64,000 bases of DNA from Acanthaster planci (lineage: Eukaryota > Echinodermata > Asteroidea > Valvatida > Acanthasteridae): positions 262,479 to 326,478 of the forward strand of contig NW_019091572.1 in assembly GCF_001949145.1 (NCBI RefSeq). The letters run 5' to 3'. Both the position numbers and the translations under genes were made by a program. This document shows positions 22,780 through 37,700 of this stretch, piece by piece; the first letter of the stretch is position 1, and the number at the start of each line of letters is the position of its first letter. The notes under the pieces were generated by a model. That model did no database searches and was not told where the DNA came from. It saw only the letters and a list, made by a program, of their open reading frames with translations.

Positions 22780-25700
22780 GAACCAAAAGTGAAACACACG
22801 TAGTTAGAAATTTAACTAGCTGACAAAATATGGCTACCGATGATGAACATATCTATGAGTTAACTAATCTCGATTTCTCTGCACACAAAGTTAAATTACT
22901 AAGACAGGTCCCTCACCATAACGAACGATGGATTCATCCTTTGGTTTGGACCAGGATGTCCCCGTCTTTGTTGGGTCGTCACTTTTCTCTACATCAGGTG
23001 GGTAAACCTCCTCCTCAAACTGCTGGCTGAACATTGAGGTGGTGTTGACATCATCCGCAGTGGGTTCTTCCAGTAGGACAGTAACACCTGAGCAGTGCAA
23101 AGACGATACTTGTGAAACCCCAATGCTGTCCACAAATCCCATTGTATTAATGTCATGCTGTCTCCCCACTTGTCAGACTGTTTTAACTGCATTTGAAAAC
23201 TTACACTATCATTTCTAAGTCTACTCTGGTGACAGCTTGCACAGTCACACCTTCTTTGGTAAAGTGAAGCATTCATCCCAGATCAGTATCATGTGTCTGT
23301 TAGGTTGAGTTTAATCACCCTATGTCTTTGCCCTGCCTACCATCACATTTTACAATCGTTTCCAAGCCAGCTCCATTGACAGCCTTAAGGGTTACAAAGT
23401 ACGTGGTGTTGTGGTGCAGTGATCCCATTAGATCTCTATTGGTAGCTGTCTGGTTCAACCCAACGTTGACAAAGTCTTGCAGGTCTGTGGCCCCTCTGGA
23501 GGTTCCTACGGCCCAGTATTGCTCCTGAAAGAGTTTATATGAAAATCCAACAGCATTGTAGCAAATTATACAATTGCAAGTAATATACTGAATATCTATT
23601 TGCCATCCGTTAAGCTTTCCCTCTGTTTCAGTGGATTGGATTACGATCCTGGTCAGTGAGAGAAACACACACTATACATGTAGTTTGCTGAATGAAATGA
23701 TGCCCATTGCAATGCGTTTATCATAAGTGGATATCACTCAACAAATATAAAGTAAACTTTGAGTAAACTTGATACCATTGTAATTGACAGTGTATCAGCA
23801 CCAAGTGCTGTTTAGTAACATGTTGGCTGCGAAGACATTGGTGTGGGTATTTCGACCGAACTTCTCAAATAATGATGATTCCAGGCAACTTGATAGTACT
23901 GATTGCCACAGGTCACACGTCGCTCAAAGCCAAGAACTATTGTCCACTTTTTTGGCTGGTTTGGAACTACCAAAATGAGTAAATGGAATTTGAAAATGAT
24001 TTTTTCCTGGGTCACTAAATTACTATTTGGCCCGAACTACTGAAATAATGAAACGATATGGCTTAATAAATGGTTTTAAAAATCTGCGAATGTCATACTT
24101 CTTTGTACATGTAGTACATAATCTATAAAAACACATTCAATCAACATGTTGATTAATTGGGCAGAGAGAGATGGGCAAACCTTGATCATGCTCTCTGTAT
24201 CAATGAAGCTCCAGAGAACACTAATGGTAGATTCCGAGGACTGGAAGGACGTCGGTTCATACTGGTTGACGTTGACGTCTACATAGAAGAACACCTCTAA
24301 TTCTGGTGGGGTGTCATCAATGTAGAAACCATTGGAGGATGCTAAAACTGATTTTCCATTTCCAAGGAAAGATTTCACTGTGCAGGGGACCAACAAAACA
24401 TTAAATTGAAACATTAACAAGAATGGGAAAAAGTTAGAGACGATACAAAAAAATACTTTCACGTGAAGGATATTGGCAGTATCTAAGAACACATGGCTTA
24501 GAGTTGAAGAGTTTCAACGGAAACGCTTGAAGAGGAGATACAGCTTGGTCACCATAAGGCTGTGACGAATTCGACAGAATGCGGCCATGAAAGCAACAAC
24601 ACGTCTATTGTACAGGTTGACCCGCAGCTACATTGTAGCTGTCAGTGACTTCCGTATTGTGGAGAACACACTATTGCCAATCTACCACTATGTTGAGGTC
24701 AAAACTATCACAAAATCTTTCACAATACCAGTCACAGTTGCACAATACCATTCTCAAGACCGGTTGCAAGTAAAAGGGTGCACGGTGACAAAGGAATGCT
24801 TTTGTCAGAGTTAATTTTAATAGTGATAATATCTTGTAACTTGAATTCAGGCGTCGGGTCTTCTGTTTACTGTTAACTTTTAGGCTGGGCCTGTCTGAAA
24901 ATATAGGAAACTGTGATATTTTAACACAACTTTATTCTGTTTGATAGTAGAAGTAATTCCTATCCAATCTCTCTATGTGATATAATATCCATTTCACCTA
25001 TCACAAAAAACGGGAGTGGTCCCTCGTTATCTTGTGAAGCTTGCGTCGTTGCATTTCCATCGCTTTTTAGAGTTCCATTCAAAGGATCCAGTCTAGCCAG
25101 AGACAGGTTGGTGAGAGTGAATGTGATGGGAACGGCATCAAGGGAACACGAGGGATCACACTGGTAACGATCACAGGGGTTGATGCAAGGAACACAGGGC
25201 CTTGCGATCTGAACAGAGAAAATTAACCAAAACAGAAAGAGCAAAGTAGGCCTATATCTAATTGAGCGGCCCGGTCCCAATCATTTACGTTCCATGTTGG
25301 AGGTTCTAAGTTCTAAAGACTCTAAGTGGCTTACAAGTTATAATTAATTCTCTAGTAGGTGACCTATGGAGAGTTTCAGTACAGTGGTAATCTCATCTCG
25401 GTGTTTAGGATGTACAGTTCATGAGAGACTCTATTAATTTGAAGTTATTTCGAACACAGGCCATCTGGTAAAATAAAAGCCTGCACATAAGTAGATAGTA
25501 CTGATAGTACACCCAAAATAGGCTAATTTGATTCACGGTTCACGGCCTGCATTACCTCCCTGAACGGCACGATATCTGTGGCTCCTGCTACCGAGCCGAC
25601 ACCAGCAAAGTAGCGGGAGACGGGACTAGTGCCAGCCCTGAATGGTGCCCCGTAGCGACACAGCTTGCTCTGCTCAGGAGGCATCCTTAATCAGAAGGAA

Positions 25701-28700
25701 ATTAGAGTATCAAATGAATGGTATGGTATGCATGAACTGATAAGGCACAATGTATCTCTGGGTATAATGACAGCGATGGAAGAAACCGAACAAGAATGTG
25801 TCACAGACCTCAAGTTCCTGACTATGGCTGTGACAGCCGGAGGATTGAAGGGGTCTTGCAGATCCGCAATGTAGCTGTCTCGATTGAAGACATGAAGGAT
25901 GAGTTTCGTTGATGAGGACATGATTGGTAGGCCAGTCAGTGAAGAGAGTAGATTACCATCAACGTAGACTTCAAACGACCATTCGTCCTGCAACAGAATG
26001 TTTCAAAGATAAATTTGTTGACAAATATATAGCAATGGGAATGGTGATCTACCCAGTATTTTATTTGCCTTGACTTGAGGAATAGGCTATTATAGCACAG
26101 TCGATTTGGAATGCATGATATAGTAAAAAAAACCAAATAAATGTATGATATAGTACAAAAAATAAATAACTTCTCAAGCACTCTACGTGAATCAAAAGAA
26201 AGAATCTCTTTGTGAGGTGATATATGTCTCTGTGTAATTGGGAAACATAATTTGTCACAATTCCTCAAAATAAGGTTTTTTTTATCAATGTCAAATTCAA
26301 AGTCAGTAATGAAAACACACCTCTTGTGCATCAAACGGCATGACTTTGAAGTGAACCGAGTAATGGCGCTCCTCCACTGATGGATCAAAGTCCAGATCTA
26401 CAGGCTCTGAGATCATCGGCCAGCCATCTCCAAAGTAACGACACCATAGTACAGCTTGAGATGCACTGCCATCTACGAAAGAAGTCACATTCGCATCGAC
26501 TTGAAAAACCCACATGCTCTAATTTGTTGAAATTTAAACCCTTTGAAGAAGACAATAAACTCACAGGAATTTGGAAAGACCATCTGACTAATATATATCA
26601 GTGATGTTGTAAGATGAATAATGCGTCGATTATAGTATCTTACTTGGGTAGAGTTGGAAGCCACAAGCTCTTTGTGCAATCCATCGCCCACTCTCATCGT
26701 CAGATACACTGTCCCCGTCTGCGTCTGGTTTCCGGACTGTCCAGGCTCTAGGGCCCCTGGTTGTCACCGGAGCACCATTTCCGTTGCTTAAGTCGGCCTC
26801 TTCCGTTGTCTTTGTGGCTACAAAGCTACTGGTTGTTACAGGTGGCAGAGGGGTGGCGTTGACATGCGTGGAGTTGTCATCAAATGAATCGGGTACCCCC
26901 AAGAAGCGCTTACAGTCACACTGAGGACACATAGACTGAACCAAAAATAATATAAAGCTTACGGTACAACGGGCATATGCAGCTGACCTACAGATCGCTG
27001 TGTGAACTTGGTAGCCAAAATGTGAATAACATGTTCCAAACGACTTGTGGTAATCTCTTGCAGATGAGAAGCACTCTCCAAACTTCATGTATGGGCTAAG
27101 AGAAACCCTTGGCCAATCGTGTCAGCAATCTCTACAAATATCAACTGCCGTATTCACAAGTAAATGCCCTTTCAAAGCTGGATGAAAGGAAACGAAGTTC
27201 ATACCTTCGTCCATAAAACATGCCTAAATTCCGTTGAATATCAGCCAAAAGATCAAATGTATACATCTCAGAACTATATACCGTTTCTTTTTGATGGTAC
27301 ATCACGAAACACCTTATGACAACGAAGTCTTTAAACTTTGAGCAGTCAGTTAAACTGCATTTTGAAAATAACAACATATGGGAGCTGCAAATGTATTTTT
27401 CCCCACTTCCTCATAGTACGTTGTACAAAGTAGCATTAACATTTTATGTTCCGAGATTTAAAAAAATTATTTTTTTAGGCTAAATAGACAGTGTTATACA
27501 ACATATAAATACTCTGATAAGGAAACTTTAACAATCAATTCCAAATTTTCTTAACAGCTCCAACACTTACCTGATTAAAGGGTTGTTGAAAGCAACACTG
27601 GCAGATTCCTTCTCGCCATTTCTCCCGTCCACTAAATTCAAACTCCCCGATTGTTCTATCTGGGCCATCCCAGAAGAGAATGCTGGTCACGCTGTGCAGG
27701 TCAGGTAGTGCTGCCTTCAGATCAAACTGTATTTGAATAATAAAAGAAGCCATATCCCGGTTTGTTTGTACTTCACTGGCAGAGAGTACTTAATTCTTAA
27801 CACAGATGTCCATCATTGCACCTGCTGAAGCAGCCATTGCTCCAAAACCTCATGCAGTTTTTATGCTATTCCCATTAGTACTTAAAGTCACCTCCTGTTT
27901 GCCATTGTAACGAAAGAAAAGTAAATAACGGCAATCTCAGTTTCAGGTCTGGCCCGTAAGCGTTACTATTACAGGATGTATACACTGTATAGGCTTACTT
28001 GTCCACATTCAGTTTTAGGGAGTGTAGCACCAAAAGAAGGAAAATGTCTGGAATAAAGCCATGACGGTGAAAAATGAAAGATGTATTGTATCAAAGTCTG
28101 AAAGTCCATACTAGAGACACTTTTACTGTATTCGGGGCAAGCTTTTGCTTAGTTACTTAGGACACAACTTGCACTAATACCCTGTTTTCAATGGATAAGA
28201 AGGGCACACAAGAACCAGTCTATTCCAGAGACATTGGTAGCTATTCAAAGCTTGCCCATATCATCAGGTATAGTCTGAGGAATTGAAATTATGTTCATGT
28301 AAAATCAGATAACTCAGTGTACAAGACTTTGTTCCAATTGAACTCTAAAAGGCGATACCAGCAGTTATACTGACCTCATATTCAGAACTCCTGACAATCT
28401 GCGCATTGATGATGTAGGCGCCAGACAGCATACGCCGCCCCCTTGTGTCCCGCTCCATCTTCAGTGTCGTACTCTCGTCCGATGTAAACACCTGGACATT
28501 CAAAAGCAACATGGAAATGAGGGATAAGATAACTAAGCACGAAAATACCCGTAAAGGTTTTACACGCATATGAATGAATAGTGAGTTTTTAAGGTCCAGA
28601 TTAAATTCATTCAGCGCACCTGCTGTGTCTGGTACTCCAAGTCCCATTCGTCTCGTTTCACATTCCACAGTCCCTTGAAGTCCATCGCTGACCACTGTGG

Positions 28701-31700
28701 ATCAGTGAAGGGAACATCTCTCAGTGGACATGGTGGACCCTCTGGGTTGGACAAGTGGAGGATGGTGCCTGATGTACAGAAAAGCAAACCAATAAGTGAA
28801 TTGTAATTATAATTTTCCATTCTGCAATTAGTGTAAGGAGAATTTTAGGATATCGAAAACTCTGAAACGGGCTTATACGTCTGCGTAAATGTAACCACTT
28901 CCTCTAAAATAAACTGTACAACGAAACTGTGTACGTGCTTGCCAGGCTTTAAAAAGATTGGTATTAGGACAGTCAATGAAGTGCAAAAATAAAACGAAGG
29001 ATAGAAGACTGTATAGCTGTGTAATGAGCGTGTTTAAGAAGAAGAAGCCTCCTTACAAACATAGGCGTGTAACAACTCATGACCACTTGGGTCTAATGCA
29101 CAAAACGTTTAGGGTGCGAAGTCAATGCTGTAACACATCGGCGTCCTCTCTACTAGATATTATTACCATATAGGGACAGATAGGGGAGTTTTTAGGGTAA
29201 AGTCAGGCCATTTGGAGTAGGCAGTGAGCAGTAAAGAATCTCATTATGAACAATATGAACTTACCAGAAACTTGGCTTCTGTCTCCGCTGTCAGTTATGT
29301 CCTTCTGGAAGTCTGTTCCATCAACTACCAGTCCGGCTTTGGGCTGCGACGAGTCGACAAAGATGGGTCCCAGTTGAGATTGGAAGTTGTCTCCTGCATG
29401 GTTAACCGCTGACAACTGAACAAAGTAAGGTTGGTTTCTCTGTTGAGCAAAAAAAATGTAGTGCATCGTAAATGCATGGAGCTAGTAGCTTTTGCAGGTA
29501 CATCAAAATGGACAGATAAGCGCTTGAATGAGCAAACTGAACAGCAAGTATCGTGGCAAAAGTGGTAACACAAGAAATAATAAAGAAGGAATAAGTGGCA
29601 TAACTCTATGCGAAGGGTGGGGTTGGAAATCTGTGGAATGCCTGCCCCTTGAAATATTGAAATGTACAACTATGTACAAGTCACCTTTCTTCTACTTTCA
29701 GTGCCCATCTTGACAATACCGGGTACATCCCCAGGTGCCCCCTCAGAAATTTCATGTTTCGAAGGGTGGAAATACCAACAACAGAGGCTCATTATCTCAT
29801 CCCAATCCCCCTATTTCACAGGTTCCTTCCAAATTTCAATAAGAGGTTATTTTGAAACAATTTAATGCTGAAGAGTAATTGAGATTGTTGCAAGTTGATT
29901 GTGTGGCTAGGACATGCAGTGTACGTTGCATACTGAAGAGAAGCAGGCGTTAACTGCCCACTTGGGTGGGGCCGACAGGATCAGTCTTATAATAAGTAAA
30001 TGACTTGATTTATTTAAGAACCAACTACAATCCGTGTTTTCACATGTGTAACACAAAACAAAAGCGATGAGACTTTACGCACCTGTAGGTTCAGGTCCAC
30101 AAATGTAAAATCACTGATGTTAGTGCCAAGTACCAGCCAGTCATGGTCAGGTACTGGTGACAGGTTGTTGTCATCCCTGATGTCACAAGATGCAGCTTGC
30201 ACAAGGCGGAGGTTGAAGAACTTGATTCCACTCTCATCATCCCTGTAATCCTCCCAAACCACCGACACTGACTCAGTGCTGTGGGTGTACGCCACAGGCT
30301 GCAGATCATGAAATTAGTTGGAAGTCAACAGATTTACGGAGTCACACTTGTAGCCAAACGGCTGAGTTACGAAGGAGGGGGCTACGTGGTCGAGCAAAAA
30401 GGCATCCAGGGCCTAAAGGAAACTCAGGCAGCCGCCAAGCAACCCATGCTGACTAGATTACTTCCGTCGTCCAGAGTTTTGATTTTAACGGAAGGACGGG
30501 GAAACAGAAACTGGAAAGAACTCTCATACCTCAGGAGTGAATGAACACCTAATGGTCAATGATTGGAATCGAACCCGGGCTACCGTGGAAAGACAATATT
30601 GTCCTCACACACTGCCACTCGTAACTATCCCATGCTGATCTGATACCGGTAACCATGGAACCAGAGCAGCGGATGGGGGTTGGGTGAGCAGCTGACAAAT
30701 TTTGTTTTGTGTGCATCCCGATCTTCCCCGTTCGAAAATGTTGAATCCCCCTCTCAATCAATTCTGATATGTAAAAACTGACTGGAAAAGTATCGATAGG
30801 TTTTACTGCTTAAATTTCCAGAATACCGCTCTGACCAGCACTCTAACACCGAGCTTTATCAACTCTCTTTGTGGTAGATAGTGTTGTTTGGTTTGTGTTT
30901 TTGTAAACCAGAAAAAAAAGCAAAACTCTCATCAAGAGGCTCCGTGTCCCTTTCTGAAAGGCACCATGGGAAATTTCGGGTAATAAATCTAAAACTGGAC
31001 GTGGATGTACTGCCATTTTGTCTTTACTTACGCATCTGTGTATCGTATTACAGCCTAAGCTAGAGAGATAAACATCAAGTATCGGATCAACAGATAGAGG
31101 CACGAACAGTAACGGGAAAGGTGCATACACTGTCTTCCTGGCAACACTAACCATGTCATAGAAAGGTCCGACTCGCAGTCGACCCTCGACTGGAGGCGTG
31201 ACATCAACAGAGAAATAACTGGTAGAGGAGTTACACTGTCCCCCTTCGTTCATTCCTGGAGGGAAAAGAAGATACCAATTTATGGTTGTGTTCAGTGAAA
31301 TGCAGCCTAGGTAAAAAACCCAAGAGGAACAAGGTTCACTCACCCACAGCAGTTGCAAAGTAGGAGCCTCCCTGCGTCAGATTCAAGCCTCGGACCTCCA
31401 CGTAGGTGTCTTTGCCGACAAAGTGCATCTGCCTCACGTCGAACGTTGTCAGGGCCTCCTTGGTACCCAACAGCATATCCAGGCAGTCCATGTCTTCAGG
31501 TGGGATGGAGGATGGGGAGGGTTCACCCAGGCCGACGTAGTACAAGAGGATGGGGAACGTGGACTCAAACTGAGCCCACTTAAGCTCAACCTCTGAGACA
31601 GAGTTCACGTATTTGGGTACTTCTACCTCAGTTCCTGAAGACAGTTGGAAAAATATTCGAGAAAAAAATTATTACCTTCATAGGTATAATTACCTAAAAT

Positions 31701-34700
31701 AATTAATAAGCACTGTAGATCTGCTAGATTAAGACAAATCCAAGCGAATAAATTAGCCGGTATTGTTTATTTAGAGACCGAGAAGTTGAGATATTGAAAC
31801 AATACCTTTTTTTACAGAACCACACGCAAGAAATGATCAACTGCATAACCCGGAAATATATTTTCCAAATTTGATAATATCAAAACAAGAACCTTGGAAA
31901 AATATCTTTAACAATGTTACACGTTCTAAAGGAAACTACGGAGATACCCACCGTGTACTTTGCTGTCTATACCAACATTGATCCCTGTTGATGTCACCTC
32001 AGCAGTGGCAAAGCTGGCGCTATGTGCTCTCACCGTCACATAGTAAATTGAGGCTTGTGCCGTTAGGTCCAGGTTAGTGAAAGTGACCGATGTGTTCAAG
32101 CCGACGAAGGTGAAGGGCACCACATTGTCTCTGGTCTTAGGGTAGCGGCGGTCAGTGCCGACTGCAGCCTCATAGTAGTCAACGGATTGCTCTGTGAGGT
32201 GGTCTTTGGTAACTTCAGCATTTCCTGGATAACATTGGATAACATCAGGTGATCATATTCATGTGAACTTAAACACATTCTATAAACATAGGAAGATACT
32301 GCCACTGTGCGGATTCACATCTCATTAACTGAGTCTTCATTAACCCTAACCCCGAGGGTGTATGTAAAAGCATATTAAAATCAGAGGATTTGGGACTGTT
32401 AGGGTTTTAAATGTATTTTCGTACTAAAAGCCACGTTATATTAAACTTCATTTTGTTATCCTACTCCGTTTGTTCCAAAGAAATATTGACATTACATGTG
32501 AGAAACCATGCAAGTCTTGTACTTCAACTGCATGTCTTCATAATTCTGAATCAAACATCTACATCTTGTCAGATGAAATGTCAGTTAATGGAAGTTCATC
32601 ACATTTCAAGTCAAAAACAGAAGGTCTCTATATCCTAGAAGGTATCTGTCGATATATTTAAGTTCACACATACCTGTGTGATGAACAATTTCCTTTTCTG
32701 GTATTCCCTGTCCAAACCCCCTCCAGCTCGCTGATATGGTATCTGTCTCTTTCTGGTAGGTGAGATCAAAGCCCACCAGAAGACCATCATACACTTGGCC
32801 GGGTATTAAGGGGTCTCGCTTCACAGTGACACCATCGGATCGGACTGTGATCTCCAGGCCGAGGGCGTTAGTAGCCCGTACAATGGTGTAGTACGTCTCA
32901 CCATCTGTCATTTCAACATCTGTGTTTGTGTCGGAAGTTCGCTCTATTTCACGGTAGAAAGTGCAGGTGTTAAAATTGGTAATGAAATTACGAGAAAGCA
33001 CGTTTTGTGTTCACACGTTTTGACAACAAAAGTTTTGCCGACAAGGAGAGGTTACCAACACATGATTGGAGCTGCACTTAAAAACAAAATATCAAAAAAT
33101 AGGATTTGGCTAAAGTGTGGATGGTCTTAGACAAACAATTTTGCAAAGTCTGTATCATTTACCTAAAACATCTGCGAATGGCTGAATCTGCTGGCCGTCA
33201 ATTCTGTATATGGCCCACTCATACTTCTTAAATGGACAGGGGTCTCCACTGAAGTCCCACGCTGCACTTATTTCACGCAGTGATGTCTGGAAGTCCACGT
33301 CATCAAGTTTGCTGTCAGAAACGCCATCTTTGACCTGGAAGGGTCGGAGTGGTTGAAGGCCGGCACTGAACCGGCTGATGTAAATGCCATTGGACACTGC
33401 AGTGCTGGTTAGACCGGCTTCATTGTAGCCCCTCACTGTGGCGTAGACCTCACGGATATCACTTAGGTCGATGTTGGTGATGAGTTCTGATGTCTGATCC
33501 TTAGATACCTCGTAGAAGGATTTGACCTGAGATCCCCCTGGTGTGGTTCCCAGGGCAACCTCGTACTTGGCGATCTGTGTTTCTTCGTCAGTGAACGGGT
33601 GCCACAGGATTCTCAGCTGAGTGAGTGATTCCAGACACTCGCCATCCAGGCGTGAGCATTCCTCCTCGTTAGTACAGTCCCATTCTGGTATACTCACCGG
33701 ATTACTGATATTGGAGGTGTGTACTCCAGGCAGCTCTACCACCAGGCCATATAACGGGGGAGTATCATCAATCTCAATAGGTGCAGAGAATGCCATAGTG
33801 CTTTGATTGACAGCATTGAAGGCCTCCACGGTGACATAGTAGACTTTGTTGTGAATGAGATTCAGATCTGCCAAGTACAAAGTTATCTATTGATAAATGA
33901 GTCAATTAACCTTGTTAAAAACATAAATTGCTTCACCATTGATAGACAACTTTCTGTGCGATGGGTGATTATGAATTTTTGCAAATGAAATGAAGTACTG
34001 CAATTCACAAAGATTGAAGGTAGGGATTAAAGCTTGCAATCCGAAGGACATAGAAACCCCTTACCTGAGGTAAATTTGAGTTACGGTTCAGGACAATCTA
34101 GTGAGGCCCTTGTCATACCATCGCATTGAGGGGTTTGTTCCCAAGGCTGGAGCCTCAAACAACGGACAAGGTTATAAAGCAGGTTACTATTCCCGTACCG
34201 TAGATACTATTGTAAAAAGTATTATAAGGAGAAAACCGAAGGGACATAAAATACTTCTTTAATTGTAACACTAGAAAATCCTCCTCATACTCCTATCATT
34301 ACTACTAACCAAACTAAGAGAGATAAAAAAACCCTCCCAAACCTCTGACACTGTAGTGCATGAAGTAGCCAGGTAGATTCTTAGATTCATATGCATCTTC
34401 TAGACCCCGGGCTGTCCCAACGAGAAACCTAAAGTGATCAATTGCGGACTCGGCGTCAAGGAAATCAGTCCAGCTACACAAGATAGCACCATTAGCGTGG
34501 ATGACGGCAGGACACTGGACCTAGTGACAGCAAGCAGGAAAAAATACAATACTCAGCCAATCATCAAATCAAGGCCCAATTTCAAAGAGATATGTTCAAA
34601 TCAAGGCCCTATTTCCAAGAGATGATATGCACAAAGTGTCACTTACAGCAAAAGGTATGTGCTAAGAGAAAAAGAGTGATCATCCAAAATATCACACGAT

Positions 34701-37700
34701 ATATTTACTAAGACTGGTTCTCATCTGGTTTTTGCATAATCACAATAAAAATTAGTTAAGAAAATCGTAGTTCTTAGTCCCACGAGAACAGGGGTCTGAG
34801 TTTGGATTGAACGATTCATGGACCACATTAGAATACAGTTGTAATTATATATGTCATTTTTAGGGGAAAATCCCTGATATGTAACCCCTACATTCCAATG
34901 CACATCCAAATTAACGTCACTGGAACACTTTAAGCTCAACAGCGCTAGATATATGACAATGAGCCCTAGAACAAGCTGATTCCTTCAAAGTGTCTTGGAA
35001 GATTGAGCAGATGAAAATACCATGTTTTCCGTTTTTGCTCCGTACGGCACACATTTCTGATTTCATGAAAAACAGATTTGACTATCTTTCGTATGCAAAT
35101 ATTGCAAATAAAGATAAACAATTAATTCCTTTTTAGGCTTGAGGTTGGGATTCAGTGACGGAGATAAACAGGGGTCATCTCCCAGAATTCCTACTTTGCG
35201 ACGTGACATCTGACAAACTCACCTGACCAACACTAGGTGGGGTGTTGTCTACAGTCATGATGGTAGCATGTACAGTCTTCCTCAGTCCAACACTGTTGAC
35301 TGCCTGCACACTTAAGATGTTAGGGAACCCTGCATCACGCAAAAATTATTGTTCCAATTAGAGCAGAAGGTCAAGGTGATGAAAAAGTGCTCTCTAAACA
35401 CTGAGACATAAATGATCGAAACATGAATTTATCAGCACATTGTTAAAATAGAACATGTTAAAGCTGTTCTTATTAGCATTTTCACGAGCCCCTCAACACT
35501 GAAGTTGGAAACTAAATATCCAGCACATAAAAGTGAAATAGTAACAAGACAGTGAAACAAAAGCACGTAGCCATCCAGACGGGACAGACGGAAAACAACG
35601 GAGGGGGAGCCAGTCAGTTAGCCAAGCAATCATCCACCAGGACGAAAAGAAATAAAGGAGCAAGCAAGCCATCCAATTTATATCAAGAGGAAAACGACGA
35701 GCAAACCAGGCAGTGTTTGCCATAAGCCAGTGAAGGAACCCGAAGGACAACTACATGAAATAGGGAAGCTGTAGGCCAGTCACGAGCCCCCTCATAAGGA
35801 GGCAGGACGTCTGGGAAACAGGGAACAAACCAGCCATAATACCTCCCTCTCTAGACACTTCAGCTACCCACAAGAAGACAGGCCTGGACAGAAACCTGCC
35901 ATCCTTCTATTACTATGAGAGCTCAACAGGATCAAAGCTACTTCAAGCTTTACCTATTTCAGCAGGACTGATCAGTGTGGGTGGAATGTAAGATCTATTC
36001 GTTGACGTCACGGGGAAGACATCAGCACTCCCTGGGTACTGCCCCATAGAGAAGTATGTTGCAATGATATCACTCTCTCCTTCCTGAACATCCCACATGC
36101 CATCAAAGGAGTCTGTGTTTGACTGGAACAGATTAACTCCACCACCTAAGCTCTGTAAATGGGACACCAAGAAAGGCATAATTGGGCAACAGAGAGTCTT
36201 TACCGTTTTGTCAAAAGTGAGAAAATTTTTTTAGTTTGGTTGCAGTATCCTTTCTCATATAGAACACCATTTGAGGTACACCACCTCGTTATTGAAGATA
36301 CAGATGTGATGTAAAAACCAAACAGTTGTCTTAAAGAATGCTTACAAAGGATAATAAACAGGGTTTCCCAGTGAAATACAGAGTGCAAAATTGTTATCTC
36401 TAAGAGTCCCTAAAGAGGATTCACTCTGTTTTCATATGAAAAATATGATTTTATATATACCCTCGAGGGTTAGGGTTAATCTTGAACCTAAGCCACTTTC
36501 AACAGCGTGGTACAGTTGCTTAAGCATTTAATTATAATGGGAAAGTTTTTTTCCGATTGGCTCAGTTTTAATAAAAAATTCTCTCAAGGACTAAGAACAG
36601 AAATATACCAAGGGCTGGACTGTTCCAACTCTCAAGACGAGAACTTATTCTATTTGCTCCATTTGTTCCAGGAAAAAGGCGGCGGGGTACTCCACTTACG
36701 AGATCAACACGTGTGTCATACTCTCCAAGATCCGTGATCACAATCTCTGGTGGAGTAATGTCCACTGTGAAACCACTTGACGTGGACTCTAAGACTTTGT
36801 CTCCGTTCGTGATGGCTCGCAGCGTGCTGTAGTAAGTCACACCGTGCTGGAGGGGCAGAGGTGACTGGGCCTTGCCACTGCCTGCTAATCCTGGAAAAGA
36901 AATCAAAAGTCTTGCACTAAAGAGATCTTAGCATGCAGAAAACGATGTGGCTTCTCACAAATCTGGCTCTACAAACAGGAATTAGGACAAAAGCATATTT
37001 CATTTCAAAGTCTGAGTACAGAAATATACAAAAAATATGATACAAAACGCCTACTGAACAAAAGTAATATTTACAAATTTTCAAGCATAAAAAAATTAAA
37101 GAAAGGGGGCTCAATATTAAAAACCTGCAGAAACAGGTCGCAATATCATTTCACTGAGCCCCTGTGTGCCTCTTTCAAACCAAGAACTAAGGATATATGG
37201 GGGCAGACTTGGTTATTACTCATATCTATTTGCACCTGAAATGGCAACATCGACTTGTTAATTCCTCATGAAGGTGGTTTCACGGAAGTTCCGATGTGTT
37301 ATGTAACTTGGAATGACAGATGTTTGCACCTTGAAATAAACTGAAAAGACTCGCCTAAAAACTGTAAATGCTTTAAAAATCATACCTTGCACGTCTACAT
37401 CAATGCCCGGCACTATGCCATCAGAGGTCAAAGGTTGGATGTCCTCACCTCCAGGGGTCGTACCCACGGCCCATTCGTAACGTGATATGCCATGCAACTG
37501 ACTCTGTGTTCCACGGAAGTGAGATCGAAATGTCCTTTCTTTACTTTCATATATAGATATAATCCTATTAATTGTTGAGTGATTTATATTGAAGACGAAA
37601 CCATTTTCAAGATTTCAATTGTGTTCTGTTCTAATCAGAGTTATCGCTGTCCCAAACCGTTCATCAAACCCTTAAATGAAATTCCCTAAAACAACGTCCA

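Noticed and set aside
23812-24015. 67-codon minus-strand ORF between receptor exons
   Set aside because: The flanking exons 24181-24377 and 23341-23524 join perfectly in phase 0 and continue the module (SMIK to EQYWAVGT). The ORF has no module landmarks.
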